Of a DNA stretch of 64,000 bases, positions 21,705-33,324 are shown in pieces (position 1 is the stretch's first letter; each line of letters opens with the position of its first letter). The position numbers and the translations under genes were made by a program. The notes beneath the pieces are model-generated. The model worked only from the letters and a program-made list of their open reading frames with translations, had not been told where the DNA came from and did not search any database. The stretch is taken from positions 1 through 64,000 of the forward strand of contig WHVD01000281.1 of NCBI GenBank assembly GCA_015178975.1, read 5' to 3'. The stretch comes from Hysterangium stoloniferum. Lineage: Eukaryota > Basidiomycota > Agaricomycetes > Hysterangiales > Hysterangiaceae.

Positions 21705-22562
21705 TGTCAAGATCCGTTCCCGGAAACTCTTCGGAGTATTTCCCGGATATTATCTCTGGGTCCAAACCATCTTCCAGACCAGTATCAAGATCCGGAATCC
21801 ACTGGAACCTGATCCTCATCCCTTCAAGGTGACTTCCGGTCAGACTTCCAGTCAGACTTCCAGTCAGACTCCCGGTCAGACTTCCAGTCAGACTCCCGGT
21901 CAGACTCCTGGTCAGACTCCCGGTTAGACTCCCGGTCAGACTCCCGGTCAGACTCCCATCTCCGATCTGACTTTCTGACATCCACCTCAAAATCCGACCC
22001 GACTTCCGACTATGGAACACTTATAGTTTCCATATTTCCGAACCTCATCCTTGTTCCGTATTTAGTAACTGACAGGTTAACAGGTATTCATTTGCTTGTT
22101 TATTGTTCTTGTTGTATTCCCGTTTCGGAATCTTCATCCTAATCTGTCTTATTATACTTCTAGATTTGTAGTACAATTACTGGAACATCTATATAGTCTT
22201 CCATAGCTATGTACTTACTCTTTAGTTTTAATCTCGAATTAGTTTGTATCTCTTCTGTCTTTCTGTACGCTCAATCTTCGGAACTCTCTGGACTCCGGAT
22301 ATCCGGAACTCCCGGAACTTCCAAGTATCCATAAACATTCCGACATATATTCATCCTCTGAAATATGGACACCCGAGTGAGTGCATGAGGGCGCAGCACA
22401 TAAGCTGAAGCCAAGTCCATCTGTACTCTGGTAATATTCCGATACTCCCGTTACTAATCCCCGGAAACCCCCGGACTAATTCTCCGAAACTCTGAGGACA
22501 TATTTCTGGGAAGTGTCTGGAATATCCATCGGAAACTCTGCCCCGAGATCCGGAACTTAACA
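21705..22562 (+). repeat. Solo LTR of a third family (858 bp) with a 12-bp minisatellite, TSD ACAGC
   Basis: Starts TGTCAAGATCC, ends CGGAACTTAACA, flanked by ACAGC at 21700-21704 and 22563-22567. It contains about ten tandem copies of CAGACTCCCGGT-like units at 21832-21960 and the core block at about 22355-22419. A diverged relative is at about 23740-24290. Confidence 0.92.
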
Positions 22563-22576
22563 ACAGCCTTACACTT

Positions 22577-23603
22577 AGAACCCCTGAAGTCAAAAGTTTA
22601 CTTGAATAAATGCACCCTGCTTCACATCAAGGAGATCCATAATGAGTGGGGGAAAGTACCTAGCTTTCTTCATAACTTTGTTGAGTCCTCTAAAATCTAC
22701 ACAAATATGTAATGAGTCATCCTTCTTTCTAATAAATAAGATCAATGAACCATAAGAAGATGTGGAGGGCCATATGAAGCTTATACAAAGGTGTTTCTCT
22801 ATAGATTCTTTAAGGGCCACTAGTTCAGATTGTGAAAAGGAGTAGATATGAATAAGGGGATGGTCCTTGCCATCCACTAGGTCAATTTTGAGGTCATAGA
22901 GTCTATGAAGAGCTTAAGTGTTGGTGCACTGTTTGCTGAAGATTTCTGTGAAGTCCTGATACTTCCCCAGGATGCTGTTAAGGTCAACCGCTGCCTCTGA
23001 AAGAGTAGCCACATACACAGAGGCACTAAGCTGAGAGATATTCAAAAAGAACATTTGGGATTCATCTATCTTACTAGTGTGTAAAAACACACCAGCAGAA
23101 ACTAAAGAGATAGATGGGGTGCTATTGTGGAGGGGGTGGCCAGTGGAGCTGCCACTGCCCTGGCTGAGACTAAAGAAAAAGAAATTTGATTGTCAGAGGT
23201 CCAGAAAGTAAGCTGGCCCAATACCCAGTCAATCAATGGATTGTAGCAGGTGAGCCAGTCATATCCAAGGATGACTGTGCAACTCAAATCCAACCTTGTC
23301 ATATAGAAAGTGACATACTGAAGAGTTCAACATGGAAAAGTGACTGAAAGGTCACAAACCTGAGTGATAACACTATTGCTAGTGCCATCAAAGAATCAGA
23401 GGGGAACTGGGTCAACTGGTTGAGTCTTGAGTTTGTGAGTGGCAAGGAAATTGGTGCAAATGAAGCAATTTACCAAGGCTCTGAATTTTGAAGAGGTGAA
23501 TGCTGAGGAAAAGGTAATGAAAAGTGAATTGGGGTCCAAAAGAGTGGATGCATTGAGTCGGAAGGCCATAGGTAACAGTTAGCAAGCTTGAGTTCAAATA
23601 TAC
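22577..23603 (-). pseudogene. Element D: gypsy fragment with protease and start of RT; gag missing
   Basis: Minus-strand reading from the LTR edge at 23603 gives the region just before the protease (NASTLLDPNSLF matches NASALYDPNSLF of element C), then the protease region ending in [22 protein letters not shown], then after a gap the RT start (FSQSELVALKESIEKHL, DDSLHICVDFRGLNK) up to about 22590. The protease active-site Asp-Ser-Gly is destroyed, stops are frequent, and gag is absent right after the primer site. A deletion derivative cut short at the RT, next to the ACAGC solo LTR. Confidence 0.85.
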
Positions 23604-24290
23604 TGTTAAGATCTAGAGTCTACAGACAAAGGGGAAGGGATTTCAGAGGGCTGACAGGTATTTCATACTCAACTGGGAGGTCTGGTTCTACAAAACAAGT
23701 GGAACTTGGCTTCAACTTATGTGTTGCACCCTTGTTATGACCCATTCCTGGATACTTCAATCTTCTATAATTATCTGACTTTCTATCCCAACTCTCCAAC
23801 CTGACCTTCCAACTCAACTTCTGACCTGACTTCTGACTATGGAACATTTATAGTTCCCATACTTCTGAACCTCATCCTTGTTCTTCATTTGGTAACTTGT
23901 CAGCTGACAAGTATTCACTTGTACAGTATGCTTATTGTATTCCCACTTTAGAATACTTACCTTAATCCATCTTATTATGATCCTAGTTTGTAGTATGTAT
24001 AATAACAAAAGAACTTATATTAGTTTCCACAAATTTGTACTTTATCTTAGATCTGATATTGACTTAGTTTCTTATTCCTTCCTTCTTTCTGTACACTCAA
24101 TATTTGGAACTCTTTGGAACTCTGAATATCCATATTCTTCCAGCATAAATCCCATCTCTGAAATTAAGGACATTCTGAGTGTTTGCATAGAGATGCAGCA
24201 CATAAGCTGAAGCCAACATCCTAACCCTACCCCAAGGTTTCCAAGTTCCTGGTCATTTCCCAATAAGGTAGGTGTCACTTTAGTTCAGCA
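23604..24290. repeat. Two LTR pieces in opposite orientation
   Basis: 23604-about 23737 starts TGTTAAGATCTAG and holds the core block inverted (CTTGGCTTCAACTTATG), so it is the end of the 5' LTR of element D. From about 23740 to 24290 the sequence aligns in plus orientation with the 21705-22562 LTR (CTGACTATGGAACAYTTATAG, CCTCATCCTTGTT) and carries its own core block near 24155-24215. Neither piece has clear target duplications, so this is a junction of two broken elements. Confidence 0.6.
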
Positions 24291-24389
24291 CCTTATGTAA
24301 TCATATTACTAAGTGCCAAGAGTGGCCAAATTTGCAAATCAAATTTTTGAAAAATTTATTATGAAGTCAAAAAATGAATTGGAGGGTCA

Positions 24390-24705
24390 CTATACAGAGA
24401 GTTCTTGAATCTCTGAGTAATAATCTCTAGGATTTTTATCATTTTCATCATCTGAGTCCAAATCATGAGCAAGATCTGGTAGAGGTTCTTCCTCAAAGTC
24501 ATCAAGAAAACCCACCAAGGTGAGAGATCCATCTTCTTCATCCACAATAAATGTTTCCTCATACATCCTTTCATTGCTTTGATCTAGATTGAGAGAAACT
24601 GGTTTGCAATTGAAGTCATCATCATCTGGGACATCCTTGATTGTCACTGAGGGCTTTTTTTGTGCCTTGGATCCAAGGTTTTTGATGTGAGATTGTGCAG
24701 CTTTA
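24390..24705 (-). pseudogene. Acidic gene fragment cut off by element B
   Basis: Minus-strand reading runs KAAQSHIKNLGSKAQKKPSV, then about 80 mostly acidic residues (DVPDDDDF, VDEEDGSLTLVGFLDDF) to a stop at 24390. The frame is open right up to the LTR at 24706, so its 5' part was removed or moved when element B arrived. Similar acidic tails occur in multi-copy fungal proteins linked to transposons, but I cannot name the family. Confidence 0.4.
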
Positions 24706-25445
24706 TGTTAAGAACTGAAAACTGACTAATGTCGGTGGGCCGATGGGGACTGATTGGAAGGACTTGGCTTCAGCTTATGTATGTGCTGCACCCTCGCAGT
24801 TATCTGTCGGGTGTCCTTAAATTTCAGGCGGGTGAAGACTAGTCCTAACGAATACCTCTTGGCAAAAACTACCGATCAGAAATGAAGGATAAGTCGAGTG
24901 TCGGGCCAGGGGACCGAGAGTGGGCGAGCGCACACGAAGGCAGACAGTGGAGTACTTAGTATGAGACTTCTGGAGGCGTAAGAGGGTATTCTGAGTCAAT
25001 ATTCTGATTGCCTAGTAACTACAACTACAGCGAGTTCATATACAAGTATCAGGCATCTAAAAAAACTAACTAGGAGAAGAGCGGAAAGCAGTATTGACAA
25101 ATAAGCTTGACTAGAAACGGGAAGGTTATGATTAGTTTGGAGGCTGTACATTAACCGAGAGCGGGATTACGAAAAAAGGAAAAAGTCCGAGAGTCACAAG
25201 TATATTTAGACATATGTGAAACATAGAGTAAAATGGATCATCATAATGAAAAGGGACATATCAGAGTCCAACCAGATAGTATGAGTATATTTTGATGGGG
25301 GCGTAAATGGAGTTTGATCACTGCGAAGGCATACGTCAGTGTCAGGAAACCAACAGCTTCTGATGTGGGGACTTGAGCAATGACTTGAATCATCGATAGG
25401 TGGCGATAACCTTGGGAACTGTCGGGTTGCGACACGGTCGTAACA
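24706..25445 (-). repeat. 3' LTR of element B (740 bp)
   Basis: On the plus strand it starts TGTTAAGAACTGAAAAC and ends ACGGTCGTAACA. It has an inverted core block (about 24755-24835) and the family start-site motif. The adjoining AGTATCCCCCCATTTTGG is the inverted polypurine tract. Confidence 0.92.
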
Positions 25446-25621
25446 GTATCCCCCCATTTGGCCGAAATCCCAAGGAGGCCGAAAAAATCTAGATTCCATA
25501 CATAAAAACTTTGTCGGGTACGGTTGGTGTGTCAAAACATCATGTGACTCAGTAAAAATTTACATATAAAAATTCGAGGGGTTCTGGCGCTTGAATTTTC
25601 ACTTCTCTTCCCTCAACCACC

Positions 25622-26601
25622 ATGACCATAGGTTTGGGGTCAAAGCCATTCCCGGTTTGGTTGACGGTCGCTCCCATGTCGGTCCTGAGTGGACCACCTA
25701 GTGCACAGGAACATCGATGCCTTCTCAAGGAGAAGAGGAAGGCGCACAAGGAGGAGGAGTGGAAAGAGAAGGAGGAGCTGGTGGCCATTGAGGTGGCAGA
25801 GAAGAAGCTGGCAGTGGAAGAGGCTGCGCGCAAGCACTGGGATGTGGTGCTTGTGAAGAAGAAGCAGTGGGAGGCCGATCAGGCATGAGAGGAGGCGGCG
25901 AAGAAAAAGCGAGAGGGGAAGGTAAGTGGGTTCCCATTTCTTTTGCGAACCTTTGCTGATTTTTTCTTTTTTTAGCACAAGGCTGCAACACCTTTGGAGT
26001 CCGATGATGAGGAGGAAGAGGAGGACGAGGAAGATGTACCGGGGCAGTCGAGCCCCAAGGTGGGTTTGGTTTCCTAATTTTAAAACTTTCTAATTTTTTA
26101 CAAGCCCCTAAAATGTGGCCTGAAAATAACCCCAAGTGCAGCCAGTGCACCAAATGGGGTTGGACTTGCCATCCTCGGGCAAGTGGTCGGGGCCACACCT
26201 GTCAAGAGTGTGCCAACCAAAAACTTGGATGCGTATTCCCAGATGCCGACGGAAATGGGTCCTACCAAGAATGGCAGGCCAATGCATTAGAGGAACAAAA
26301 CTGCCTCTTGCGCACCTATTTTTCGGAAATGACTCGGTACCGATTCGAGACGCTACGACAACAAGGGCTCATGACCGAGCAACTGCAATTATTGGGTGTC
26401 GGGTTGGACAAACAAACCAGCGTGATTGAGTTGCTCGGGGAGCAACTTGAACAGTATCTGGAAGTGTCAAGTTGCGATGGAGTTGGACCTGGAGTTGGGG
26501 TATCGGAAAAGGTTGGCGAAGAGGTGTCGGTGGCCATCAGTGAGGAGGGAGGCTCGGAAGCTGGGGAGGAAGGAGAAGTTGTGGAGGAAACCTTTAGATA
26601 G
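25622..26601 (+). pseudogene. Element B copy of the Zn(II)2Cys6-like antisense gene, broken
   Basis: The ATG at 25622 has a TATA box at 25565-25572. Exon 1 runs to 25921, with a TGA at 25886-25888 where element C has an Arg codon. Introns 25922-25975 and from 26060 keep their donors. The second acceptor area has lost about 15 bp compared with C, leaving exon 3 out of frame. Exon 3 (from about 26105) still keeps all six cysteines, spacing C-x2-C-x6-C-x10-C-x2-C-x6-C, and the downstream coiled coil to the stop at 26601. Confidence 0.8.
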
Positions 26602-29015
26602 TAAAAATATAAGGTTTTTAAAACAAAACAAACAAAGCGTGAAAACATAAGGCATAGTCAGGAAAAGGTTGGATACCACATGAGAGACTTAAACAGAATT
26701 TAGAGGACCAGGTTTATTCGGATAGGCTCGGTGAAACCCTAAAACAATTTCCGAGGCATTGCCGAGCTCTGTAGCTAGGATCCACGAAGTTTCTTCATCT
26801 GTACCTTCGTAGCCAGCCCATTTAACCAAATAAAGTAATTTGCATGAGCGTTGGCGATTGTCGATTTTCAAGTCTAGGATCTCTGATATCTCGAATTTGG
26901 GTTCTCCGTCAATGATCACGGGTGGCGGTGGTGGTTGTATGCGATCCAGTATTTTGTTAGCAACACATGGTTCTAACATAGATACGTGAAATACCGGGTG
27001 CACTGCACACATGTTGTCAGAAAGCCAAAGCGTCCATGAAAGCATGCCGGCTTGTGCTATAACTTCAAAAGGACCTAAATATTTTTCAGAGAGCTTCTTA
27101 GAGGGTCTAGTAGTTCGGAAAAACTCGGCATTAACGAATACTCGGTCTCCGATCTTGAAATCAGGAGGCAGAAGTCAATTCCTATCTGCAGACTGTTGGT
27201 ATTGTTCTTGGGCCATTGCGATAGTTTTACAAAGTTCTTGATGTAGCTCATCAAGGTTTATAACGAAGTCTTGAGCATGGGTGGATGCGAGATCGCATTC
27301 CAGGTGGATTGCGATATTGGGGTTGTAGCCTTTGTTTGTGAAGAAAGGTGAAATACCAGTAGTGGCATTCGGTGCATTGTTGTATGCAAATTCGGCTAGC
27401 GGTAGTAGTGATTTCCAATTGTCTTGTTGATAGTTACAATAGACACGAATGTACTGTTCCAAAGTTTGATTCATGCGTTCGGTATAGCCCGAAGTGAAAT
27501 GTAACTTCATGTCTAGTGCTTTTCTGAGTGACCTAAAAAAGTGAGAGACAAACTCGGATCCGCAATCAGATCTGACATGCGACGGAACGCCATGCTTGGA
27601 AAATACATGGGTGATGAATAATTCGGCTAACTGTACAGATGTTATCATGTCATATATTGGAATGAAAATACTTTGCTTCATGAGCCGATCCACAACAACT
27701 AGGATTGCTGTATGACCTTCGGATGCCAGTAGGTGCTCGATGAAATCCATAGAAATCGAGTTCCAGGGTTTTTCCGGTATTGGTAGTTGTTTGAGTAGGC
27801 TATATGGTTTGTGTCACTGTGATTTAGAGTGTAAATACGTTGTACAAGATTTGCAATAGTGCTTAATGAAATCTCGGATGCCGGGCCATATATATTCTCT
27901 TCTAATGAGTGAAAGAGTCTTATTGAGGCCAAAGTGTCCCAAGATCGGGTGGTCGTGCTTATGTTGTAGGATTCACAACCAAAGGGTATCGGAATCTGGT
28001 ACATAGATGCAGTTGTCAAGTCTAATGAAACCTTGTGAGTCTAGTGACCATCAGGGTTGATCGGGGTTGGACAGGTTATCGAGGTGTGCTTTGGTGACTG
28101 GGTCTGATGGAATTGCCAATAATATATCTTGATGTAATTTCTCAGTATCCATAAGAATAACACTTCGCAAGACTGGATGAATGAGGTAAGTGGCTCGGAT
28201 AGACATGGACAGTTGTTCTGATGAAAACATAGGCTTGAAATTATGCAGATTAACCATGGCATAGTCGCTACTCCACTCTTTAGGATAGACATCCCATCGT
28301 CTAGTCATAGCATCGGGTTTCCCACCAAGGTGGCCGGGATGGAAACGGATTACCATATTGAAATTGGAGAGGAATTCGGACCATTGGGCTTGCCGACAGG
28401 TGAGGAGTTTTGTGGTTGAAAAGTAGACTAAATTTTTGTGGTCGGTAATAACATCTATTGGGTGAGCCAATCCTTCCAAATAATGTTGCCATGCTTTGAA
28501 AGCTTCAAAGATCGCAAGTAGTTCTTTATCGTGAACATCATAGTTAAGTTCGGGTGCTGAAAATGTGTGAGACAAAAGGCTACTGGGTGTACTTCACCAT
28601 CAGTGTCCAAAATGGACAATATCGCAGCAAGTGCATAATCCGAGGCATCAGTTTCCACAATGAGTTGAACATCAGGCTTCCAGTGTGACAAAATAGGAGC
28701 AGATGTAAATGCACTTTTCAATTCTCAGAATGCCGTTCAGCATTCCTTGGAGAAATTCCATGGAGCGTCTTTACGAGTAAGACAAGTGAGCGGAACGGTA
28801 ATGTTTGAGTAGTTGTGAATAAAATGACGATAAAAATTGGTGAAGCCTAAAAAGGACTGAATATCCTTAACCTTTCGGGGTTCCAGCCAATCTTGAATGA
28901 CTTGAATTTTAGAGTTGTCCATGCGGAGACCATCAGGTCCCATCATGAAACCTAAATATTCAACTGTGTCGACATCAAAGAACATTTTTTACCATTCACG
29001 AAAAGACCATGTTTT

Positions 29016-30564
29016 TGTTAGTTTTTGTGGTTACGGCTCAAGGTGCAGAATCAGTAGCGCTGTATTATGTAATAATAATAACAGAGCTTCTTTGTCCACT
29101 GCACACATCATCCGGTCAGCATTGTCATATTTCGGTCAGCCATTTCTAACAGGTTACGGGCCCCGCCAGTGCATCAACTCTCATACTCTCTTTTCTCTTT
29201 CTCCACTTTTTATTTCAACATCTCGTACTACCACATCATCATGGTACAGCCTACCATATATGATTTACTTCGAACCTTCGATGACCAAAACAAATTCACT
29301 GGTGAAAATTATGGGATCTGGACTCAGGAGTTTGAGATGACTTTTGGAGAGGACATTGACTTTATGGAGCACATAAAGAGCTCATCAAAACCACTAAAGG
29401 ATGACACTACACTCCAGGCATGGCTCAAAGCAGACCAACGAGCTAGGGCAGCCCTCTACAAAACAATTTCATCGAACGCTGTTCGGACAACCCACTTCAA
29501 GGATACAACTCCACCACAAACTGCAAACGACGTTTGGCTGAGCCTCAAATCTGAATACAAAAAGGATTCTCATGCAGCCCGTTTTGAACTCAAGAAACGT
29601 CTTTATAATCCAGTCCATGACACCTCCAAACCAGTCTCACTCTATATCCAGGACATTGTTTCGGCTGCTGAAGAACTTACAACTCTTGGGCATGCACCCG
29701 CTGCAACAGATATTGTTGACTCCATTCTCATGAACCTCGACTCTTCTTTTGCAATCGTTCGGACTCTTCTCACATCAGGATCATTAGAGCCTACTCTTAC
29801 TATTGTTAAGAAAACCTTAACTGATCAAGAAGATACGAAAACTGCACTTAATGGCAGCACTCAGACCCAGGAACTTGAGGCAGCCTTGTATTCACAGAAG
29901 AGAGCAGGAAAAGGAAAAGGGAAATGGCGCCGAAAGAAGGATGATTCAGATTTGGACTCAGAGTCTGAGGGAGAAGCCCAGTTTGACTGGCTGAACCCAA
30001 AGAACAGGGACGTCTGTCATCGGTGTGGACGTCCGGGCCATCGGTCCTCACGCTGCATTGCTGATATGCCACAGAAGATCAAGGACAAAGTCATCAGTGA
30101 AGCAAAGTCTCGAAGACGGTTACATCAGTTGTCAGAAGATAACGCTGCTTACATTGCCCACATTGCTTCCAATTCCGACTCTGCCTCAAAATGGGACTCC
30201 AAGGAAGTGAAGGCCAACAATACTAATACTTGCGGCACTGGAGAACTTCCAACCCCAAAGGACGTTGGCCGAGCCACTCGCAGGGTGTTGCTGAGGATTT
30301 AGTTCTACAGTATATCACCGGGCCTTAAGTTCAGTGGGGGTTTTGCATTTTTAGTGAGAGTTATTTCATCTTCATTTATTTATTATCTCTTCTCTACCTT
30401 TACACTGCACCTCTTCTCCAAGTGGGGGTGTTAGTTTTTGTGGTTACGGCTCAAGGTGCAGAATCAGTAGCGCTGTATTATGTAATAATAATAACAGAGC
30501 TTCTTTGTCCACTGCGCACATCATCTGGTCAGCATTGTCATATTTCGGTCAGCCATTTCTAACA
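29016..30564 (+). mobile_element. Compact gag-only LTR retrotransposon (1549 bp), TSD GTTTT
   Basis: Two 136-bp LTRs (29016-29151 and 30429-30564; TGTTAG...TAACA) differ at two visible positions. They are flanked by GTTTT at 29011-29015 and 30565-30569, inside element B's RT. Right after the left LTR is GGTTACGGGCCC, like the copia primer site pairing with the initiator tRNA-Met anticodon arm. A purine tract (AAGTGGGGG) precedes the right LTR. The only coding region is gag; there is no protease, integrase or RT. It must move with proteins from another copia element. The layout matches non-autonomous TR-GAG elements known from plants. Confidence 0.9.
29241..30302 (+). CDS. gag: Intact copia-type Gag with a zinc knuckle (353 aa)
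   Basis: The start chosen is ATG 29241 (CATCATCATGG context, MVQPTIYDLL); an upstream in-frame ATG at 29169 would add 24 hydrophobic residues and is less likely. The body is the alpha-helical copia Gag (UBN2-like) fold: an N-terminal YGIWTQEF motif, then long charged helices. A basic stretch (KGKGKWRRKKD) and one CCHC knuckle (C259, C262, H267, C272: CHRCGRPGHRSSRC) follow, for RNA packaging in the cytoplasmic particle. It has no stops or frameshifts. It is followed directly by the 3' end of the element, not by pol. Confidence 0.88.
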   Translation: MVQPTIYDLLRTFDDQNKFTGENYGIWTQEFEMTFGEDIDFMEHIKSSSKPLKDDTTLQAWLKADQRARAALYKTISSNAVRTTHFKDTTPPQTANDVWLSLKSEYKKDSHAARFELKKRLYNPVHDTSKPVSLYIQDIVSAAEELTTLGHAPAATDIVDSILMNLDSSFAIVRTLLTSGSLEPTLTIVKKTLTDQEDTKTALNGSTQTQELEAALYSQKRAGKGKGKWRRKKDDSDLDSESEGEAQFDWLNPKNRDVCHRCGRPGHRSSRCIADMPQKIKDKVISEAKSRRRLHQLSEDNAAYIAHIASNSDSASKWDSKEVKANNTNTCGTGELPTPKDVGRATRRVLLRI

Positions 30565-30597
30565 GTTTTCAGAGTCTTCGGAGAACTTCACAAACAT

Positions 30598-32006
30598 TGT
30601 AAGTTCGTTACTAGGAAAATACCTAATAACCTGCGCGCAACGGTCAAGTCTTTATGATGGTCACTAACACAGTCGTTCTTGAAACCAGTCTATAACCAAA
30701 CACACTCGGAGCGAGAGGCTAGAGATCGGACCTTGGATGATGTAATCGAAGATGAATACAAAAGGCTGATGTAAGCCCAATGTCGTAGAATGTAGAACTT
30801 CAACAATAAGAGACACTATAGTATCCCTTACTGGCCGTAGGAGTGAGACTGAGAGTAAGACTTAAGAGATTGTCCTTAAGAATGAGCTTCGAAATGAGAT
30901 ACAATGAAATTGCTTGTTCAATAGTGGGCAAAAGAGAGGCCCTTATATACATGAGAGAGCACAGGTCAAAACAAACATCTAAAAACAACGACACAATAAT
31001 GATGCGATATGGTGTGAGTCATCTCTGAGTCATCACAATAGGAGTGTTAGTAAAGCTGTGAACAATAATAGGGGGAGGCTGCGCTGAACAATAAGAGAAT
31101 GACAAACAAAAGATGAGATCAGACATGTGATACAGATAAATGGGGAAACACAATAGAACAATAGGGGAAGTGAGTCAGACAATAGGGATGATGGAGTAAT
31201 AGAAGTGATGGCTGATGAAACATCGATGATATGAGTCAGAAACACAAGAATCCCATGATAATGTGTCACCCTCAAATGCTATGCTTGATTTCAAAATCTT
31301 GACAATATTACCAATCGATGAACCGAGATTGGATGTATTGTGTTCCTAGTTTTGCAGTATAAGGAGGGGACACAATCAATCACCATTTTAGAACCAGGTG
31401 GTGAGTAGGCTCCACAACCACACAAGGAACATGAATCAACAACGACCTCGATGAGGCTCTACTTGACTTCCCTCTGGAACCGGGGTCCTAAATAACTTGG
31501 GTCCTCTGTGATCTCCTATTGGAGTGAACGTTGCCATGTAATAGATTCCTGATGACAGTGGGGAACAGTCCTGCTGGAACACTCGATCGAATCGATAGTG
31601 GAGTATTTCGGAGAAGCCATCATAGTGTTCTATACGAATGAAGACAGGATCGTCTGGAGCATATGGGAGTCAAATACCTTGTCGACGGAGGAAACGATGG
31701 TATTTCTTGGAGGAGCATGAGTGGGCTGGTAGGGGCTTGGAAATGATGTCTGAGGATGAGGAGAAGTGAGAAGTTATTGGCTGGAGTTCTATTTGGGAGT
31801 GAAGAGTCGGTTTTGAGTAGGAACTGAGGGTTACTTTGGAGGACGATGCAGTGTTGAACATGATGGAGTTTTTGGTTGTCTGTTTGATGAAACTGATTTG
31901 GCTGTGTAGAAGTCGTCTTGAGTGCCAAAGTATATATAAGAATTTGTGCTGTGACGTGACTTGAAACTATAGCCATATTAGTCTCTTTCCGATTGAACTT
32001 TCTACA
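30598..32006. mobile_element. 1.4-kb insertion in element B's RT, probably LTR-derived
   Basis: Alignment of B with C shows extra DNA between ACTTCACAAAC (about 30595) and ACGTGTTCATC (32007). It starts TGTAAGTTCG and ends TTTCTACA, with ACAT before and ACGT after, a possible 4-bp duplication with one CpG change. On the minus strand GTATATAAGGGCC (about 30945) looks like a promoter. Short reading frames (for example 31620-31976, minus) are not recognised. It may be a long solo LTR of another family; no internal repeats were found. Confidence 0.5.
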
Positions 32007-33324
32007 ACGTGTTCATCATGAAGTGTAGGGTCTTCGGAGAATATGAGAATGTCATCTAAGTACACAATGATGAAGACATCAAGGGGGTCGGAGAAGACAT
32101 TGTTGATAAAACATTGAAAGACCGACGGAGCATTGGTGAGGCTGAAGGGCATCACTAACCATTCGAAAGAGCCATAGCGAGTGCAAAAAGCTGTTTTCCA
32201 TTTGTCACCTTCAGTGATCCAAACCAAATGATAGGCGTGCATGAGGTCTATCTTTGTATAGATTTGGACCTTCTGAGGGGCATCGAGTAAATCAGAGATT
32301 AGTGGTAACGGGTACTTATCTTTACGAGTGATCGCATTTAGTCCTCGAAAGTCAATGCAAAGCCGAAGGGAACCGTCTTTTTTCCGAACGAATAGGACAG
32401 GGGCTCCATAAGGAGACTTTGAGGGACGGATAAAACCTATAGCCAAATGTTCATCCAAGAAATCTCAGATAGCCAATAACTCGGACTGTGAGAGAGGATA
32501 AACTGGGCCTAGGGGCGGATGTGAACCATCTTCAATATCAATTTTCAAATCATAAGGCCTGTGAGGGGCAAGTCGATCAGCTTTTTGTTTACTGAAGACA
32601 TCTGCAAATTCATGGTATTTTTCTGGAACACCTTCCAAATCTGCGATCAGTTCGGTCACTGGGGATGCAAAGTGACCAGTGACTTCGTCAACTTTAAGAT
32701 TGACTGTAAATGCTTGGGAGCCGTCCAACTTGATGGCTCTCATAAAAGCTGTGGCATTTATTAGAGAGACGGGTGGCAGAGAGCTCAAATTTGCCATGGG
32801 GGCCGGAGGTGCCATAGAGGCCATATTTGCTGAAACAGGTGGAAATGGACCAGTCGTATCAGGTGCCAATGGGGTTCAGAAATGGATACTGCCCAATACC
32901 CAATCAATCAACAGATTGTAGCGGGTGAGCCAGTTATGTATGTCCTAGAACCACGGAGCAGCTCGGGTCCAACTGTGTTACAAAAAAATGTAACTGTCTG
33001 AAAGGTTCCCCAGGGGAACCGAAGTCGGAGCTCGCAGGCTTCCAAGATTATGGAGTTTGAAGTACCATCGAAGAGTCGGAGTGGAATTGGATCTATTGCA
33101 TGGGTTTTTAACTGATTTTTTTGGGAGAAACTTGTATCTATAAAACAATGGGTTGAACCTGAATCTATGAAAGCTCAAAAGGTGATACTCCCGAGGGGTT
33201 CCAAAGTAAGATTTATGAACAAGGAATTAGGATCATACAGGGCGGATGCGTTAAGATGACAATTTTCTGGTGTGCCGGGGAGATTCAATGCAACTCTCCA
33301 ACTGCACGGAATCCAGAGAGTTGC

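Larger units (their letters stand above)
26689..32869 (-). pseudogene. pol: Element B pol, many stops, split by two insertions
   Basis: Pieces read in order from 32869: protease end and RT start (to 31967), a 1.4-kb insertion, a few codons, the gag-only element (29016-30569), then RT end (VEYLGFMMGPDGLRM at about 28970), RNase H, integrase (27750-27175) and chromodomain (to 26689). It has numerous stops, a deletion of about 20 bp in the integrase near 27485 compared with C, and the TGA also found in element C (after NFSKEC, near 28735). Confidence 0.88.

Noticed and set aside
21643-22020. Minus-strand frame with GSLTGSLT repeats
   Set aside because: Produced by the 12-bp minisatellite of the solo LTR; no sign of a gene.
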